Source: Wuchereria bancrofti
Taxonomy: Eukaryota > Nematoda > Chromadorea > Rhabditida > Onchocercidae
DNA length: 64,000 nt
Assembly: GCA_005281725.1 (NCBI GenBank)
Contig: SSBO01000012.1
Span: 1,470,194 to 1,534,193, forward strand
Direction of reading: 5' to 3'
Shown here: positions 25,569 through 38,294 of the stretch, piece by piece
How positions within the stretch are numbered: the first letter of the stretch is position 1
Layout of the letters: every line of letters starts with the position of its first letter
Made by a program: the position numbers and the translations under genes
The notes under the pieces: model-generated
The model's database searches: none
Seen by the model: the letters and a program-made list of their open reading frames with translations, nothing else
What the model was told of the DNA's origin: nothing

Positions 25569-26520
25569 GTTTGCCATGGAATTACAAGTAATTGTTATCG
25601 AGTATAACGAATACTTTTTATTACATTTCATAGATTTAAGTTAATCTAATGTGTTCAACTTGTGATAATAACGAAAGAAGTGATAAATCTGAATTGAAAG
25701 GTAAATTTATTGTACTGAGGGCGCCGACATCAATTTTTTTGTAATTAATAGCAAAAATTAATATGTTTATATAATTTAAATTTAACCAATAAAGTCATGA
25801 AGTCGTTGAAAATATACTTGAAACATTTGTTTCTTTTTTTTTCCATTGACAATTCATTTTTAGTTTTTGAATTCATTTACTGTTTAACTATTCAACTAAC
25901 TTACTGATTATGTGAAAATCAGAAATTGATAAATCATAAACGGAAATGATCATCTTACGTAAATAAATGTATTGATTAAAAGAAAATAATAACAAATATT
26001 ACAATGATTGAATATTGTCAATGCAGATAAACGAAAATTTTGTGTGTAAAATTTTAGGATATTTTAAAAGCAAAAATTTTTAAATCTATTCTAAAAATTG
26101 TTTCAGCTTGGATATGAAAGATGAATAACCGTAACAATTTTTTTTTTATCGAGTTGTAATAAATATAATATAAAAAATAGATATAAAAAAGAATGATAAT
26201 GCAAATAAAGTTTCGTTTTTTTTAAACCTGAATTTGAAAAAATTTTTAGAAATGGAAAGAAAAAACAATGAAAAGTTGAAAGTTAAAATATTGCACAAAT
26301 ATGAAAAATACGACCAAATAAATTCAGTTATAATTTATATTATCTTCACAGTATTTTTTTTTGTTACCAAAATTTTTTTGATTTCAAATAATGAAAAAAT
26401 ATTTGGATGATATTACGATATAACAGAATGCTAACATCTTGAATATTTAGCAATGTTTAAAATTGTTCTTTTAATGTTCTTTAGTACTTAAACATTTTAT
26501 TAGTTTGTTTTTTTTTTTTT
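25569..26520. repeat. 953 bp tandem duplication, unit 2
   Basis: Head-to-tail copy of unit 1, with the same internal landmark gggcgccgacatcaa at about 25718. It ends in a poly-T before tttacagttttagc. Confidence 0.88.
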
Positions 26521-28932
26521 TTGTTTACAGTTTTAGCTATCACCATTTTGGATGAGAAGCCAAAATGGTTATCACCCTTTTGATTGAGATGCATTTAAAT
26601 AATGAAAGTCAAAATACTTAATATTTTTTTTAATAATTTTGAAGGATCTACTTTTAAAGAATCTGATGGAATAAGATCATGTAGAATTTATAAATATATC
26701 CTAAATTTGTTTCAGTTTGACTCTGACAGTTATATTCATTACTGTAATATCATCTTGTTAACTATTAATCTGCTTATTACTTCTAATAAATATAATGCAA
26801 CAAATAAACTATAATTTTCTAGAATATAATGAATTACTGAAATTGAAATACTTGAATAATTCGAGCAAAAAAGTATAAGTGATCTTACTAAAATTTGAAC
26901 GCATATAAAATGCAGTGGTAAGTATTTTTAAAATTAAAATATGCTATTAGAAAAGAATTTTGCATTTATATATATATGACAAAAATTTCGACAAATATGT
27001 ATATAACAAAAAATCTTGAAATTTAAACGATACAAAATTTTTTAAAACAAAAAATTAAAAAAGTTGAAAGTTTTTATACATTTCAAAATTAGTATTACAA
27101 AAGATTTTTTTGCTTTGTATTAATGACTCATTACTTCTAATGGATATAATATAACAAAAAAAAAAAAGAATTGTAATCTTTTAAAACTTAATAAAATAAA
27201 CAAAATTAAATTCACACAAATCAAACTTCATTAAATTATTTCTAGCAATTTAGTGGCACGCAAGCAATTGTGAAACGGTTAGTTATAGAATTCTGCAAAT
27301 AAATTTATTGCGCAAACATTTTCCATTGCGCGCATTATCGTATGCCACCCAGAATAACGATGTACCGTAACTTTCCATTTGATATGTGAAACTCTTATCG
27401 ATGATTTTTATGGAATTAAATATTAGAATAGAAATTTCTGAAATTTTTTAAATGAAGAAAAAGAGAAATTTAAATAACTTACAGTTAAATTCCCTGAATT
27501 TTTCTGTCGTCTAATATAATATAATTACTGCTATTGAAGTTTGGAAAATTTCTCAAAAATTTTTCGTTTATACAATTTCTTAATTAGTTCTTTCTTCTAA
27601 TTTGAATATATGAAATTACTGAAGTTAAATTAAAAATTACTTATCATTTACGACTGTATTATTTATCACCAAAATTTTGTCATCAAAAGACTTATCATTT
27701 ATGAGAATGATGCTGCTTAAATTAATATAAACTGTACTTTAATTTTAATCTTTCTGAAATAATAGGTCTTTTTTTCTCGAATTAAGTGAAATCAATCATT
27801 TTATTATCTTATAGCTATTAGCAACACATATCGAGAAAAGTTTCTGAAGAATTTCCAGTTGTCTTGTTTCAGATTTATTTATATCCTGTTGAAAACATAA
27901 ATTAATAAACTATATCTATGTTGGTTGATTGGAATTGATTTTCATTTTAGCAGAATAATTCATTTTTTATTAATTAGGCTTCATTCTTGTTATAACTTCA
28001 TAACTTATAGATCTCTTAAGTTGACTGATTTCAAAATTTTTGCAGGGATAGTGTAAATAAACTTTATCAAATTGAAAACTTTCATCATCTAAAAAAGTTT
28101 AATATTAGATGACAAAAATATTGAAGTAAAAAATATACAATTAAATTAATTCGTTGAATTTATTGATAAGAATAAAATCCGTCTTTTAGGCTTATTTTAT
28201 TGTAACGAAATTATCGTCTACGGTTAATGGATGTGCCATAAAGTAAAATGATGGTAGGATGTCAATTGGACAGAAGTTATGAAAAAAAAAAAATAAACAG
28301 ATACTTCGAAAATTCATTTTTGTTTTATTTTCATTTATACAACTATTTATTATTTCTTTTGAATTATATCAGTTTTCAAGGAAAAAAAATTAAAGAATAT
28401 TTACAGTGTTTAGAAATATCAAATATTTATCAGGTCGAATGATTTTTGCTAATCAAAAATTTTACTGTAAAAAAAAAAATTATTTGATAAAGCAATCAAT
28501 TAATCAGTTTTATTTAACATTCCTCACTTCCAAATTGCCAAATTGATGAGAAGAAGCGGTAGTTATGTGTAATTTGAGCATATTTCTCTGTTTTCTTCCA
28601 AAAAGAAAAAAAACTTTACCTTAAGCAAATTTCCAATCTTTACTTTCATTTATTCGGATTTTTTTTTTTCTCACAAATATTCCAATGGAAATTTCAAAAA
28701 GAAAAAAAAAAGAAAGAAAAGTAATACAATGATTGAAAATTAAGGTCGAAAGAAGAGATAAGGTTAAAGAGATGAGACCTTATTGTTTACTTTGACCTCA
28801 TCATAAAACTTCCAACTCAATTAGTATTTTAACAAATATAAAAAAAAAAGTCAGAATTTACTTCCTCAATCATTTGCAATGTTTTCAAATTTAGGTATGT
28901 TGCTGTTATCAACACATCATCCTTGACCTCAC

Positions 28933-28974
28933 CTCTCTCTTTCTCTCTCTCTCTCTCGCTCTCCGTCTCCCTTT
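28933..28974. repeat. CT-rich microsatellite
   Basis: Imperfect (CT)n tract, purine-rich on the minus strand. Confidence 0.85.
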
Positions 28975-29643
28975 ACCTTTCTCTATTATTCTTTTTCTGT
29001 CATAGCATAAAATGACCATTTAACTGCTTTCTAATAAATCATTATCGACTTTTGAATTGCCTATGCTTGTTTTTTTTCACTATATCTCCTAATTTCACCA
29101 TCGATGATAATAACAATATTTATTGATATAATTTGTTTAATTATAGACATTTCAGCTCTACTATGTTCATATATTGTTCACTATAAAATGATATTTACTA
29201 GTGTTATCATTTCAGAGAGAAATTTGCATATTATCATTACTGATTATTTTGTTGTGCATTTGCATTAACATTATTTATTATTGAGTTGTTGTATTTGTAT
29301 TATATATTTTTTTTTTAATTTAAACAAAAATTTTATGAAATATTTTGTTATATGATCAACAAATATTAATCTAATCTAATCAAATAGTAACAGTACAATC
29401 AGTTATCACTCCTCTTATCAACATCATGAAATATTTTGATTAGAATCATACCGTAACCTGATGGTACATGCAATGCTTCAAGACCCATGCTGCAACTGTT
29501 TATAGCAATGCCACGGATAATACGCGTTGATTGAAGGCGAGCGTGTCGCGTTGCGTTCCGAAGTAACGGATGAGGGTGGGAGAATAGAGGGATGAGAAGA
29601 TAGGTGTAGGCTTATCGAGGAGAGGTAGGAGGGAGGAAAAGCT

Positions 29644-29919
29644 GTGCATCATTTAGCTGAACGCATTCCGTGGGACAATTATGCATTTGGAAACGAATTT
29701 CCGGATGATATTATCCGGAGTGGCAAATTTTCACCAACCGATTTCACCAGTATGTCTACACGATGTCATCATTTTTACGAATCGGTAGATCCTATACTTC
29801 ACACCAATTTTATAATCCTTCTTCGTATTGCTGTTACATTTTCCGGTATCCATACTGCTGCTTCACGGAATCACATTCTTATTCATTTAAAGGACGAGTC
29901 ACGACGAACAAATACATGA
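29644..29919 (+). CDS. Unrecognised ORF of about 90 codons (doubtful)
   Basis: An open frame in the GC-richer segment with a varied, non-repetitive composition (for example HHLAERIPWDNYAF near the start). It has no ATG at its left end, where the first codon is GTG, so if real it would be an internal exon or part of one. A second frame overlaps it at 29763-30074. No family, signal peptide or domain is recognised, and no matching exons were found. Confidence 0.2.
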   Translation: MHHLAERIPWDNYAFGNEFPDDIIRSGKFSPTDFTSMSTRCHHFYESVDPILHTNFIILLRIAVTFSGIHTAASRNHILIHLKDESRRTNT

Positions 29920-30617
29920 CTGAGATGGTACCATTTGGTAGTGTCATATCGAAAGCTCTGCTATGGGATTACTGTATTCATAGTGTGTCTGTCGGTTTGT
30001 TTTATCTATTCCTGAAGTGTTTGCCGATAAGGTCGACCGGTCAAAACAGTGTAATAGTAAAATTTAAAGTTTAATGATTTTAGAATAAAAGTATACAGAA
30101 GAGTTATTTCTTTTTCAAGCTAAACCGTAACGGTAATGTTAAATTGTAATGTCACTGCTTACATATGAAAGCTATCCTTGTTCCCATTAATAAGTTTTTC
30201 ATGAAGCGTATATGAAAGTTCATGAATTACTGACTCCACTTGTTTTATCCGGAACCAGTGTACTTGTGTAATCAGCTGGTGATTTTTCTGCGGCAAAGTT
30301 AAAAGGATAAATTCCTCTGTCTCCCACTGCTACGCTTGACGTACTACTTCCATTCCGGTAAAAAAATTTGAGAAATACCGGAACACTTTTTGTTTGGGAG
30401 TTTGATAATAATGAGATATGCTACAATTTAGTAATAAATTACTCAGTGTAGTATTGGAAATGATGCCAAGGTGAAGTCACCCGACTTATCTAGCCGTTAC
30501 GAGCGATAGATGAGGGAAAGATAGCAGACAAACGTGACAGGTAGCTGCAACAATAATTGTCATATTGTTGCAAAAAAAAAAAAAAAAAAAAGAAAAAACA
30601 AAACTTTAATTTAGAAC

Positions 30618-30838
30618 TGAAATGACATGCACAAACTGAAGTGTGTGTGCGAAGTGAACTCATTTATATGAGTTGGACTTAAGGGTATCAACTGAAGTTA
30701 TACGAATTGGAGCTATGTATACAAACTGGACTTACATATGCCAAGCGAAATTTACTGGAATGAACTGAAATCACCAAAGAGACTTACGTGTTCGACGTGA
30801 ACTTACGTGTACGAGTTGGATTTACCTGAACTTAGAGA
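30618..30838. repeat. Degenerate 17-20 bp minisatellite
   Basis: Around eleven or twelve diverged units resembling AACTGGACTTACRTGTACGA follow each other, for example aactggacttacatatgcca and tgaacttacgtgtacga. Unit length drifts between 15 and 20 bp, so it is not a coding triplet repeat. Confidence 0.65.
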
Positions 30839-31715
30839 AAGGACAAAATTATGAGAAAAGAATGCAGTGAAAGTGAGTATGTAAACTCTGTTTAAAAAAC
30901 ATAATCGTCGAAATTGCATTTTCCCACAAATTTTTTCAAAAAATTCACCACTAAACTTGCCCATTCATGGCTTACTTGCGAAGATTGCCTAGAGCTCCCT
31001 CTTCTGACCCACATATCTTTCTCCTCGTACGAATAAACCTCATAAAGTAACGGAATTCCACACAGAAAGGAGAAGTTGAAGGAGTTCTGGGTTGGAATTT
31101 TTTTACACAAGTGGTTAAAGCATCGATATTGTATGTAAACGCCTGGCGGGTAATTGCACGTTATCTTTTTCGTAAACTTTCATTTTTGTTTGAATGGAAG
31201 AGTTCAGTTATAGTGGAATTAAATGAATTTTTAGATTTGAAAAAGAGAAAGATGGACTGAGGAACCATGTGATGATGACAGTGATGTAGAATGGTTATCT
31301 TATTCGTGCGCTATCAACAATTCACTGCTGTTATTTACTCGTTCCTTAAGATATTGATATTTATTAAATTTATTTATTCACATATTACGCTTGATTTCGA
31401 AGTTCTTTAAGATATATCACTGAATCGATGATATAATAATGTACCTGTTTACTATTGTGGTGAATGTCGTTATCGAAGTTAAATGTTACGTTCGGAATTT
31501 TACATTTTTCTAGTATTACTGGACGATTTTTTTCAGCTTATCCTCCAGTACTAATGGAGGCATTGTGCTGCAACATGATTATTTATATATTGTGTATAAT
31601 GGTGATTGTTTATACGAAATGTCTGTGATAAGGGAATCCGTGGATACACTGGAATTTTATTCAAATTTTGGTTTTAAATTATTTCTTGCTACTGGCTATT
31701 CTTCTGTGAACAGTT

Positions 31716-34700
31716 ATGTCGATAGAGGAGAGCGATGCCACTTTGGTGGGACTCGATTGGGAAACGTGGCAGCGTGTAACACAAACACGTGGTCTGACGG
31801 CTGCTTCCGGTACAAATTACGATGCTGCTGCAATGCCGTCACAGAGTAAGTTGATTTGATTTCAATGTAGCAAATTTTATTTCATTCGGAACACTAAATT
31901 TCATATCACTGGAAGGAATATTTGAAACTCCATATAGGCCGGAAGATATTGTCAGATATCAGTCGGTCAAGGTAACCCTTCCTGAACTACCAGCCGAATC
32001 TTGCTTACTTTGACGTTGAAATGAAACCTCTATATCCCTGCACTGTTTGTTACATCGCTTTTATTTTTTGATGTAATACCTTTTTCAGAAGCAGTTTGCT
32101 ACGGTTTTTATCCTAGCATTGAACTGGAATCCATGTTGCTTATCAATTGCAAGGTTAATTCCTTAACTCTATGAGTTGTGTACATGTGCAGTCGTTTGTA
32201 CGTTTTCTTTTTTTCCAACAAAAGCAAAGTTTTGAAGTGTTTTTTTTTTGTTTTTTTCAGAAATGTGGCTTAATTTTGAAAGATGTTGGATATGGACATC
32301 ACATGCGTTCCCAGCATGGCTATCATATGAATTCAAGCTCCAGCGATGAATGTCAGTCATTTTTGCTTTCTCCTCCTCATCGTGTCGTTTCCCCACGTCT
32401 GGAAATGCCCATTCTTTCGCCGCCTTATAGGCGATTATCCACGCCGATTGCATCACCTAAGTTTGTTTCAATCATGAAATTAAGTGCTGGAAGTAACTGA
32501 ATGTGATACTTATTTTTATATCAAATGATGATGCTTAAAGTGACTTTTTAACTTTCTTTCACTTCAGAATAATTCTTTCAGTACATTAATGATTTTCAGG
32601 GAGAGCTCAGGTCGAAATGGAAGTATTATATCTCAGGCTGCCTCAACAATGTACTCCGTGGAACAGAAAGACGATCTCAAGCTTTCATTGCGAGTATCTA
32701 GACATGAAGTAAGTTTTTCAACTGGATCTGTGATTTATGAGATTTCAAAGCCTCAGCCAAACAAAATTATATCACAGCAAAATGTTCACTTAGGGTTTAC
32801 ATAGCTTTTTCTCGCTGGTTTATAATGCTGTCCTAGTTTAAACTTCTGTTTATTCAGAAAAAAGGAATGTTTTTTTTTTTTTTTTCACATTAGTGGTTTT
32901 TATAAACTATCTTCATTTATTTATCCCAAAATCTGAGGATATATAAATTGGCAGGTGTCAAGTGAAGCAAGTGGACAAAATAATTCAACTTCGCCTAATC
33001 ATACCAAAGAAGAAGTACGGATAAGTGCTAAAATTAATCGGCGATTAAATGGTAAGATGAAAGACAAAAAAGGGAAGAAAAGAAAACGAGATTCATCTGA
33101 TGAAGACAACTTTTCTTTAGAACATTTTCGGCAGAAAAAACGGTTGTCTAAAAAAGGTATTACCTTTGTTATTCGGACAGAATGGGTGTAATTTTCAATT
33201 CACATTCTTCTTAATCTTAGCTGAAAAAATTTTTATTGATTGAAACGCATTAGTATAGTCTCCTTAAAGAGCACAATACTTGTCGTTTAAATAGATTCGC
33301 CATATTGTCTTTATACTGACATTTTTAATATTTTTTGAAAATTGTGTAATTAATTTAACAGAGTTATTACATAAAAAGGCTTGATGGGATTGTATTTTTA
33401 GAGCAAAGTGCTGAGGAAGCAGAAGAGTCAGCATCGAATAATGTTCTTGTCAAACATGATAATACGGGTGATAGTCATATTTATAATGATGTTGCAATAG
33501 CTTCTCAAAGCGCGAAAGATTCCACTAAAATTGATGAAGTTCCAGTGGAAGCATTAATACAACCAACTTCTATTTCCACGTTATTACCGACGGATAAAAT
33601 AGTGCAGCCAGAAACTGCCCTGAAATCAATCGACAACATAGAAAGGTTGCAAAAAGAGCACGAAGAAACATTTGATGCGAAAGAACAAACGGAAGTGATG
33701 GCAAGCTATTCTGGACAGTGGAATGAACTAGATTTAGATACAGATTATGCAGATTTGTCTCAGGATGTGACAGCGTGTCCAACTCTGAAGTGAGTCATTT
33801 ATCTTAGATTTAATTCAAATGCAAAAGATTTAAAGCGTGAATTTTAAAGCGCAAAAGATTTAAAGATTTAAAGCGTTTTCAGAAGGTATTGACAAAAAAA
33901 GAATAATTTTATTAACGATTCTATTTTGAAGAAGCAATGTGTTTTTCCCTGTTTTGAAAACTTAAAGTTTTTGTATTTCAGATTTTTCATTTAATAGATT
34001 CATGCGAGTAATTTGCCTAATTTCAGATCAGAAAAAGGCGAGATACAACAAAACTGGACATCGAATGCGATGTTATCACTAGAGGATCCGAGTATTGAGA
34101 GTCATCTTTGTGAAGATTTCGATCCACATCGATTTTATGTACCATCACCTCCTCAACTGTCTCCGGTAGCAGAGAAGGAGTGCTACATGGATCCTGTGAC
34201 GGCACCTATTGCTGCTTCACAAAATGACATTTGTCATGATCATCATATGGAGGAGGATTTGTTATTTCAACCTCATGAAAGACTTATTCCTAACGGATAT
34301 CGAGAAGTGGTCGATTTGTCGCGACCATCATCCCCGCATCCAAACGAAGATGTGGGTTTAAATGAATACGATGCTGTTCATCATCGGTGTGTGGTTTTAG
34401 AGCGAGATGAGGACGCGAATGCAAGTCGCAGCAATATTGGGACCCGATATCCGATTGAGGAAAGGATTGTTGCAACTGGACCGTATGTTTTGCTTCATTC
34501 CACATATTTTGGAAATATGTCCAGTGACTGTTTTCAAAATTCTAATGTATCAATGCGGATTCTTTCCGTGTTAGTTTGTGGAGATATAGACTTACATGGT
34601 ATTCCTAATGACATTTACATAAAACTGTTTTTATTGATTCAAGACCTCTGCACAGTTGATTTTGTTTCTAGGTGTTTATATGGTTATCCACAAGCAGAGG

Positions 34701-37700
34701 TTTCGGAGGATGCAAGAAATCGACGTCTACCGCGTAATGAAGAAGGTTACGTGGGAAGTGAATTTGGTCACAGAACACATCCTATAGTAGAGCGAAAGAT
34801 ATGTTTATCTCATCAACAGCCTCGTTGCCCACAACTTGTTCCGGTAAGTTTCTTTTTGAACTCTTCCTATTGTAATTATTTTTGGTAGATCAATGCAGTG
34901 TATTTAGGAGTGCAAAGTGGAAATCTCACATCGAAAACCATTCTAATTTTTCCTGTTATTTCCGAATGGAATAGAATCAATACTAGTCTCTTTAGGCGAA
35001 AGAAAAAAGTGAAAGCAAATTATGATGCAGCAAATCTCTTTTCAGGTTGCTTTCGTGCCACAGAAAAGAAACAGTCGGACATGTTCATCACCACCGATGG
35101 AAAGATTTTGTGCCGGGTATGCTTACCAAGTTACTGGTTTCAAAATAAAATCTTACACAAAATAAACAAAATAGCATTTTTGTTTTATGATGTTTCACTG
35201 TTTTAGCGGTTTATCATATCGGGACGTCTATATCGATCCGGAACAGAAAATCTATTATCCAAATGCCAGGTTACTGACGGTGCCAGTCAATGGAAAAACA
35301 ACTGTAGATTATCCACCGCAAACAAGGTCTTCACCTCCCGATATTTTTTCGATGGAACAGAATTTTGGGTTCGTTTCCAAAGATTTCTTCATTATTGGCT
35401 AAGTTCTTAGGTTTATCCCGAAACATTTCCCTGTTTTATCCATATTTGTTTGTTTTCATTAACATCTAAAATATTCTGTATTCTGCTGTTAACACTTGGT
35501 GCTTGCAGTGTGCACGATTTACCGGATGATGTAGAACGATTACCTCAACTGCCAAGTTTTCACAATAATGTGGTAGATGGGATGCAAAGAGAGATGCGCG
35601 ATCCGGTACAGTTAACGGTTGTTAACCAAGGTAGGCTTGCTCCTTTGATCATTTTTTTTACCACGATATGATTTCTTTGTTGAGCTGTCGTATTGACATT
35701 TCTCTTGTCATATTGACATTTCATGTAGCGTAGTTATTCACTTATAGAGTCGCAACAACATTTCGATCAGATCGATTATAATTTACGGTCTGAACGCAGC
35801 CGGCTATCTCTAGGAAGAAATTCGGCTATAAAAATTGCTAATGAAGCAATATCTGAACATCCTTACGAATACAATCCAATGACATCAGTCAACTTAAATG
35901 GCACTCGGTACTTTTTTAAAGTTTTCGATTAAGTAGAAAAAGTGACATTTTTCACCAATGAATAACGACGATGATTCAAATAGTGAACATAGTCCTGTTC
36001 ATGTATAGTCTTTTTTCTTTTTCACGAAAAGTTCACTTTTTATGGCCTTGAGTGTTGGGAGAAAAGAAAGATTAAAATCTCTGATTATCAGTTCCTCAAC
36101 TAGTTTCAGAAGTTCGAATTATGTACCTCACGTGACACGAAAAAAAGGATTTTCTCCGCGGGTTATTCGTACAGTTCGTCCTCATGCAGATACGGTGCAC
36201 CAGCCTGCTACATCGCAAATAACACCCCATGAAGTGTGCGTACCAATTCATGGTAGGACCGTGATACGTCCGGGATATCGTTATGTGTACATGCCGTCGA
36301 AATCATCGCATTCTTCTGATCTCGATCATATATACAATGTTAGCTTACTCATGTCAACACATAATTTGTTTAAGAAATGAAATAATTCATAACTTATGAA
36401 TACATGATTTGCTTTTCATGAATCTCTCTCAAAAATGAAATTTCATAACTAAAGTTTATACATTTTTCTGTTAAACTCTTTCATCTTGTAATGAATTGAG
36501 GAATTAATCTGCTGCAGAGGCAAAGAAAAGATCGTGAAAGAGAGATGAATGAATTCGGCTGTACGGAAATCCGACATGTAGAACATCAGTCACAGGTCGA
36601 ACCAACAATAAGGCAAGTAGCCATACAAAAGGTGCAACCAGCAGTTTTGAGCAGAGTTCGACCTTTAACTATAACAAATGGTACATGCTTTTATACTTCA
36701 TACAAACCAACTGTAGCTTTCTGAGAAAGTAAGGAATATTATTCATGGAATGGAAGTTAGAAATTGCTTATTTTTAAAATCCACTATTGAAATCATCTTA
36801 TTTTGTAGTAGAAGGCGCTCGAACTGTGAAGGTACCAACACATCGACGACTTAGTCATCATCATTCTTCATCTGGAACTGAAAAAACTTTTGTTTTTCAT
36901 CCGGAACTGAAAAATGAAAGAAGCAGTTATCCTGCCACTTCCATCGCAGATGCAGTACGTATTAATTCCAAAGATCGAATGTATCAAGGTACGTGTGAAA
37001 ATCGGATATACTCAATATACTTATTTAATACACTGAATAATAGTTAATAATCTCAATAATAATTGTTGTGTCATCAAAATAGTAGGTTAATATGACCGTA
37101 TTGTTTACCGAATTGTGAATGAAAATTGGGCTACAGTGTAGCAAGTTTTTTGGAGACCATCGTGAGTGTTTGCCGAAATTTTAGAAAAATGAAGACACGA
37201 TACATATTTCTCTTCAGGTTGCGGCTACGCTGCTGCGGGTAACATACAACGAGGAGCGAATGTTGCAACTAGAAATAAGCAGCGTTCAAATTGCACTTCT
37301 TCATATCAGATTCAGCAGAATACTACTACACGGCAAGTGCGCAGGACAAAAGTAGCACCACCGGCGGATGATATGGAGAGTCGCTTTGGAGGTTGGTTCT
37401 CTCTTTCTCCTTATTTTTTTTTTAACGTTCATTAACTAATTTTCATTTTTAAATGAGGAGTGCGTTATGATTAACTGCACTGTTTTCACCGGCATAATGT
37501 AACAAGAGAAGCTTATTTAAATTGAATACATCGCATCGGTTCATAAAAACCTTTATATGTTAATGATTTCAGAAATGTAGTAGTAGTAATAAGCGTTTTC
37601 TTAATTCTTAAACTTGTTAATAGTGGGTAGAGCGCGGGAGGGAGGTAGTCAGCTTGTATGCATGGATGTTTCAGACACGCAAGTTGCACCATAAACCAAA

Positions 37701-38294
37701 GAGCAATGTAGTAAATAGCCAGCTGGACTATCAGAATGATCATTTATTGTGACAAAGGACTGAACCGATGTTGTTTTGAAACATTTCTTATTTCTCTCTG
37801 TCATGCTTTGTTTTTCCACTGCTTTTCAATTGCTAGATAACGTGTTTTTAGGAATTTGCTTGCTGATGCGACATGGCTTTCTCAAATCACCGAAAGACTT
37901 TTACTGTCTGTCAAAGTAATGTAATTTGTGTAAAGCTTTTTTCTTTCCCCGTCATATAAAATACCTCATATTGTGGTAATAGTTTTGCCACGAAATTCCA
38001 GCTGATTATGTTGGTTCACATTTACTGAATAATGGGATGGTAAGAGATTGTTCGTCGTTCGCACTATCAATGGAGAATCGTCCAAATGTACCGAATGGTA
38101 TCACTGTTCAAACAGCGCAGCTGCGTAATGCCTCTTTTCCTGGCATTCGTAGTGATAATCGACGTACAATTGCTGTTGTTCCAGTACCGGTACTAACAAA
38201 ATGCTCAAATTCAACCCATTACAGTGGCAGTTATCAAACATCTCTGTTTGGTACTGTTGCATCCTCATCAACCAATCCCGGTATTCATCTTTAG
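31716..38294 (+). CDS. Ataxin-7/Sgf73-like SAGA subunit (1091 aa, 17 exons)
   Basis: Exons: 31716-31845, 32089-32153, 32261-32460, 32600-32708, 32955-33156, 33402-33789, 34027-34482, 34672-34843, 35046-35116, 35207-35368, 35509-35630, 35748-35907, 36110-36338, 36518-36680, 36809-36988, 37218-37391, 38002-38294. They total 3276 nt with consistent phases. Residues 8-22 (TLVGLDWETWQRV) resemble the ataxin-7 GxxWxxW segment. GFYP is followed by C64-x2-C67-x11-H79-x4-H84, the exact spacing of the ataxin-7 N-terminal zinc finger, which in Sgf73 anchors the deubiquitinase module in SAGA. A Lys/Arg nuclear localisation stretch lies at 202-213. The remainder is long, Ser/Pro/His-rich and unrecognised. 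No SCA7 (CGV...CTRSLTCKTH-like) domain is found. ATG lies behind a possible acceptor (gtgaacag). The last exon may be alternatively spliced at 38280 (see findings). Homology rests mainly on the zinc finger. Confidence 0.72.

Larger units (their letters stand above)
20135..29400. other. Long gene-poor AT-rich region
   Basis: Lies between the glycogen synthase start and the next less AT-rich segment. No conserved protein is recognised. It contains a 953 bp tandem duplication (24616-26520) and short diverged repeats: about 23680, 23765 and 24190 share an aaaatacattc...gttat motif, and 26700 and 27120 resemble parts of the 953 bp unit. A CT-rich tract lies at 28933-28974. The first part should hold the glycogen synthase promoter. 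A short ATG exon-like piece with a good donor at 23413-23441 has no visible partner exon. Confidence 0.55.
29440..31715. other. Less AT-rich segment upstream of the ataxin-7-like gene
   Basis: The base composition changes visibly at about 29440: more C and G, and CpG-containing words such as gcgtgtcgcgttgcgttccg. This may be promoter/5' noncoding DNA of the ataxin-7-like gene or a separate transcript. Two overlapping plus-strand ORFs (29644-29919 and 29763-30074) and one minus ORF (30892-31110) are open but match nothing I know. A degenerate minisatellite lies at 30618-30838. Confidence 0.5.

Noticed and set aside
31565..31849. 94-codon ORF with several cysteines at its end
   Set aside because: Overlaps exon 1 of the ataxin-7-like gene in another frame; the MSIEESDATL frame joins correctly to the zinc finger exon.
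31938..31971. 34-bp exon candidate with good splice sites between ataxin-7-like exons 1 and 2
   Set aside because: Including it puts every downstream exon out of frame; skipping it gives the conserved zinc finger.
34290..34505. Minus-strand ORFs within ataxin-7-like exons
   Set aside because: Antisense shadows with no support.
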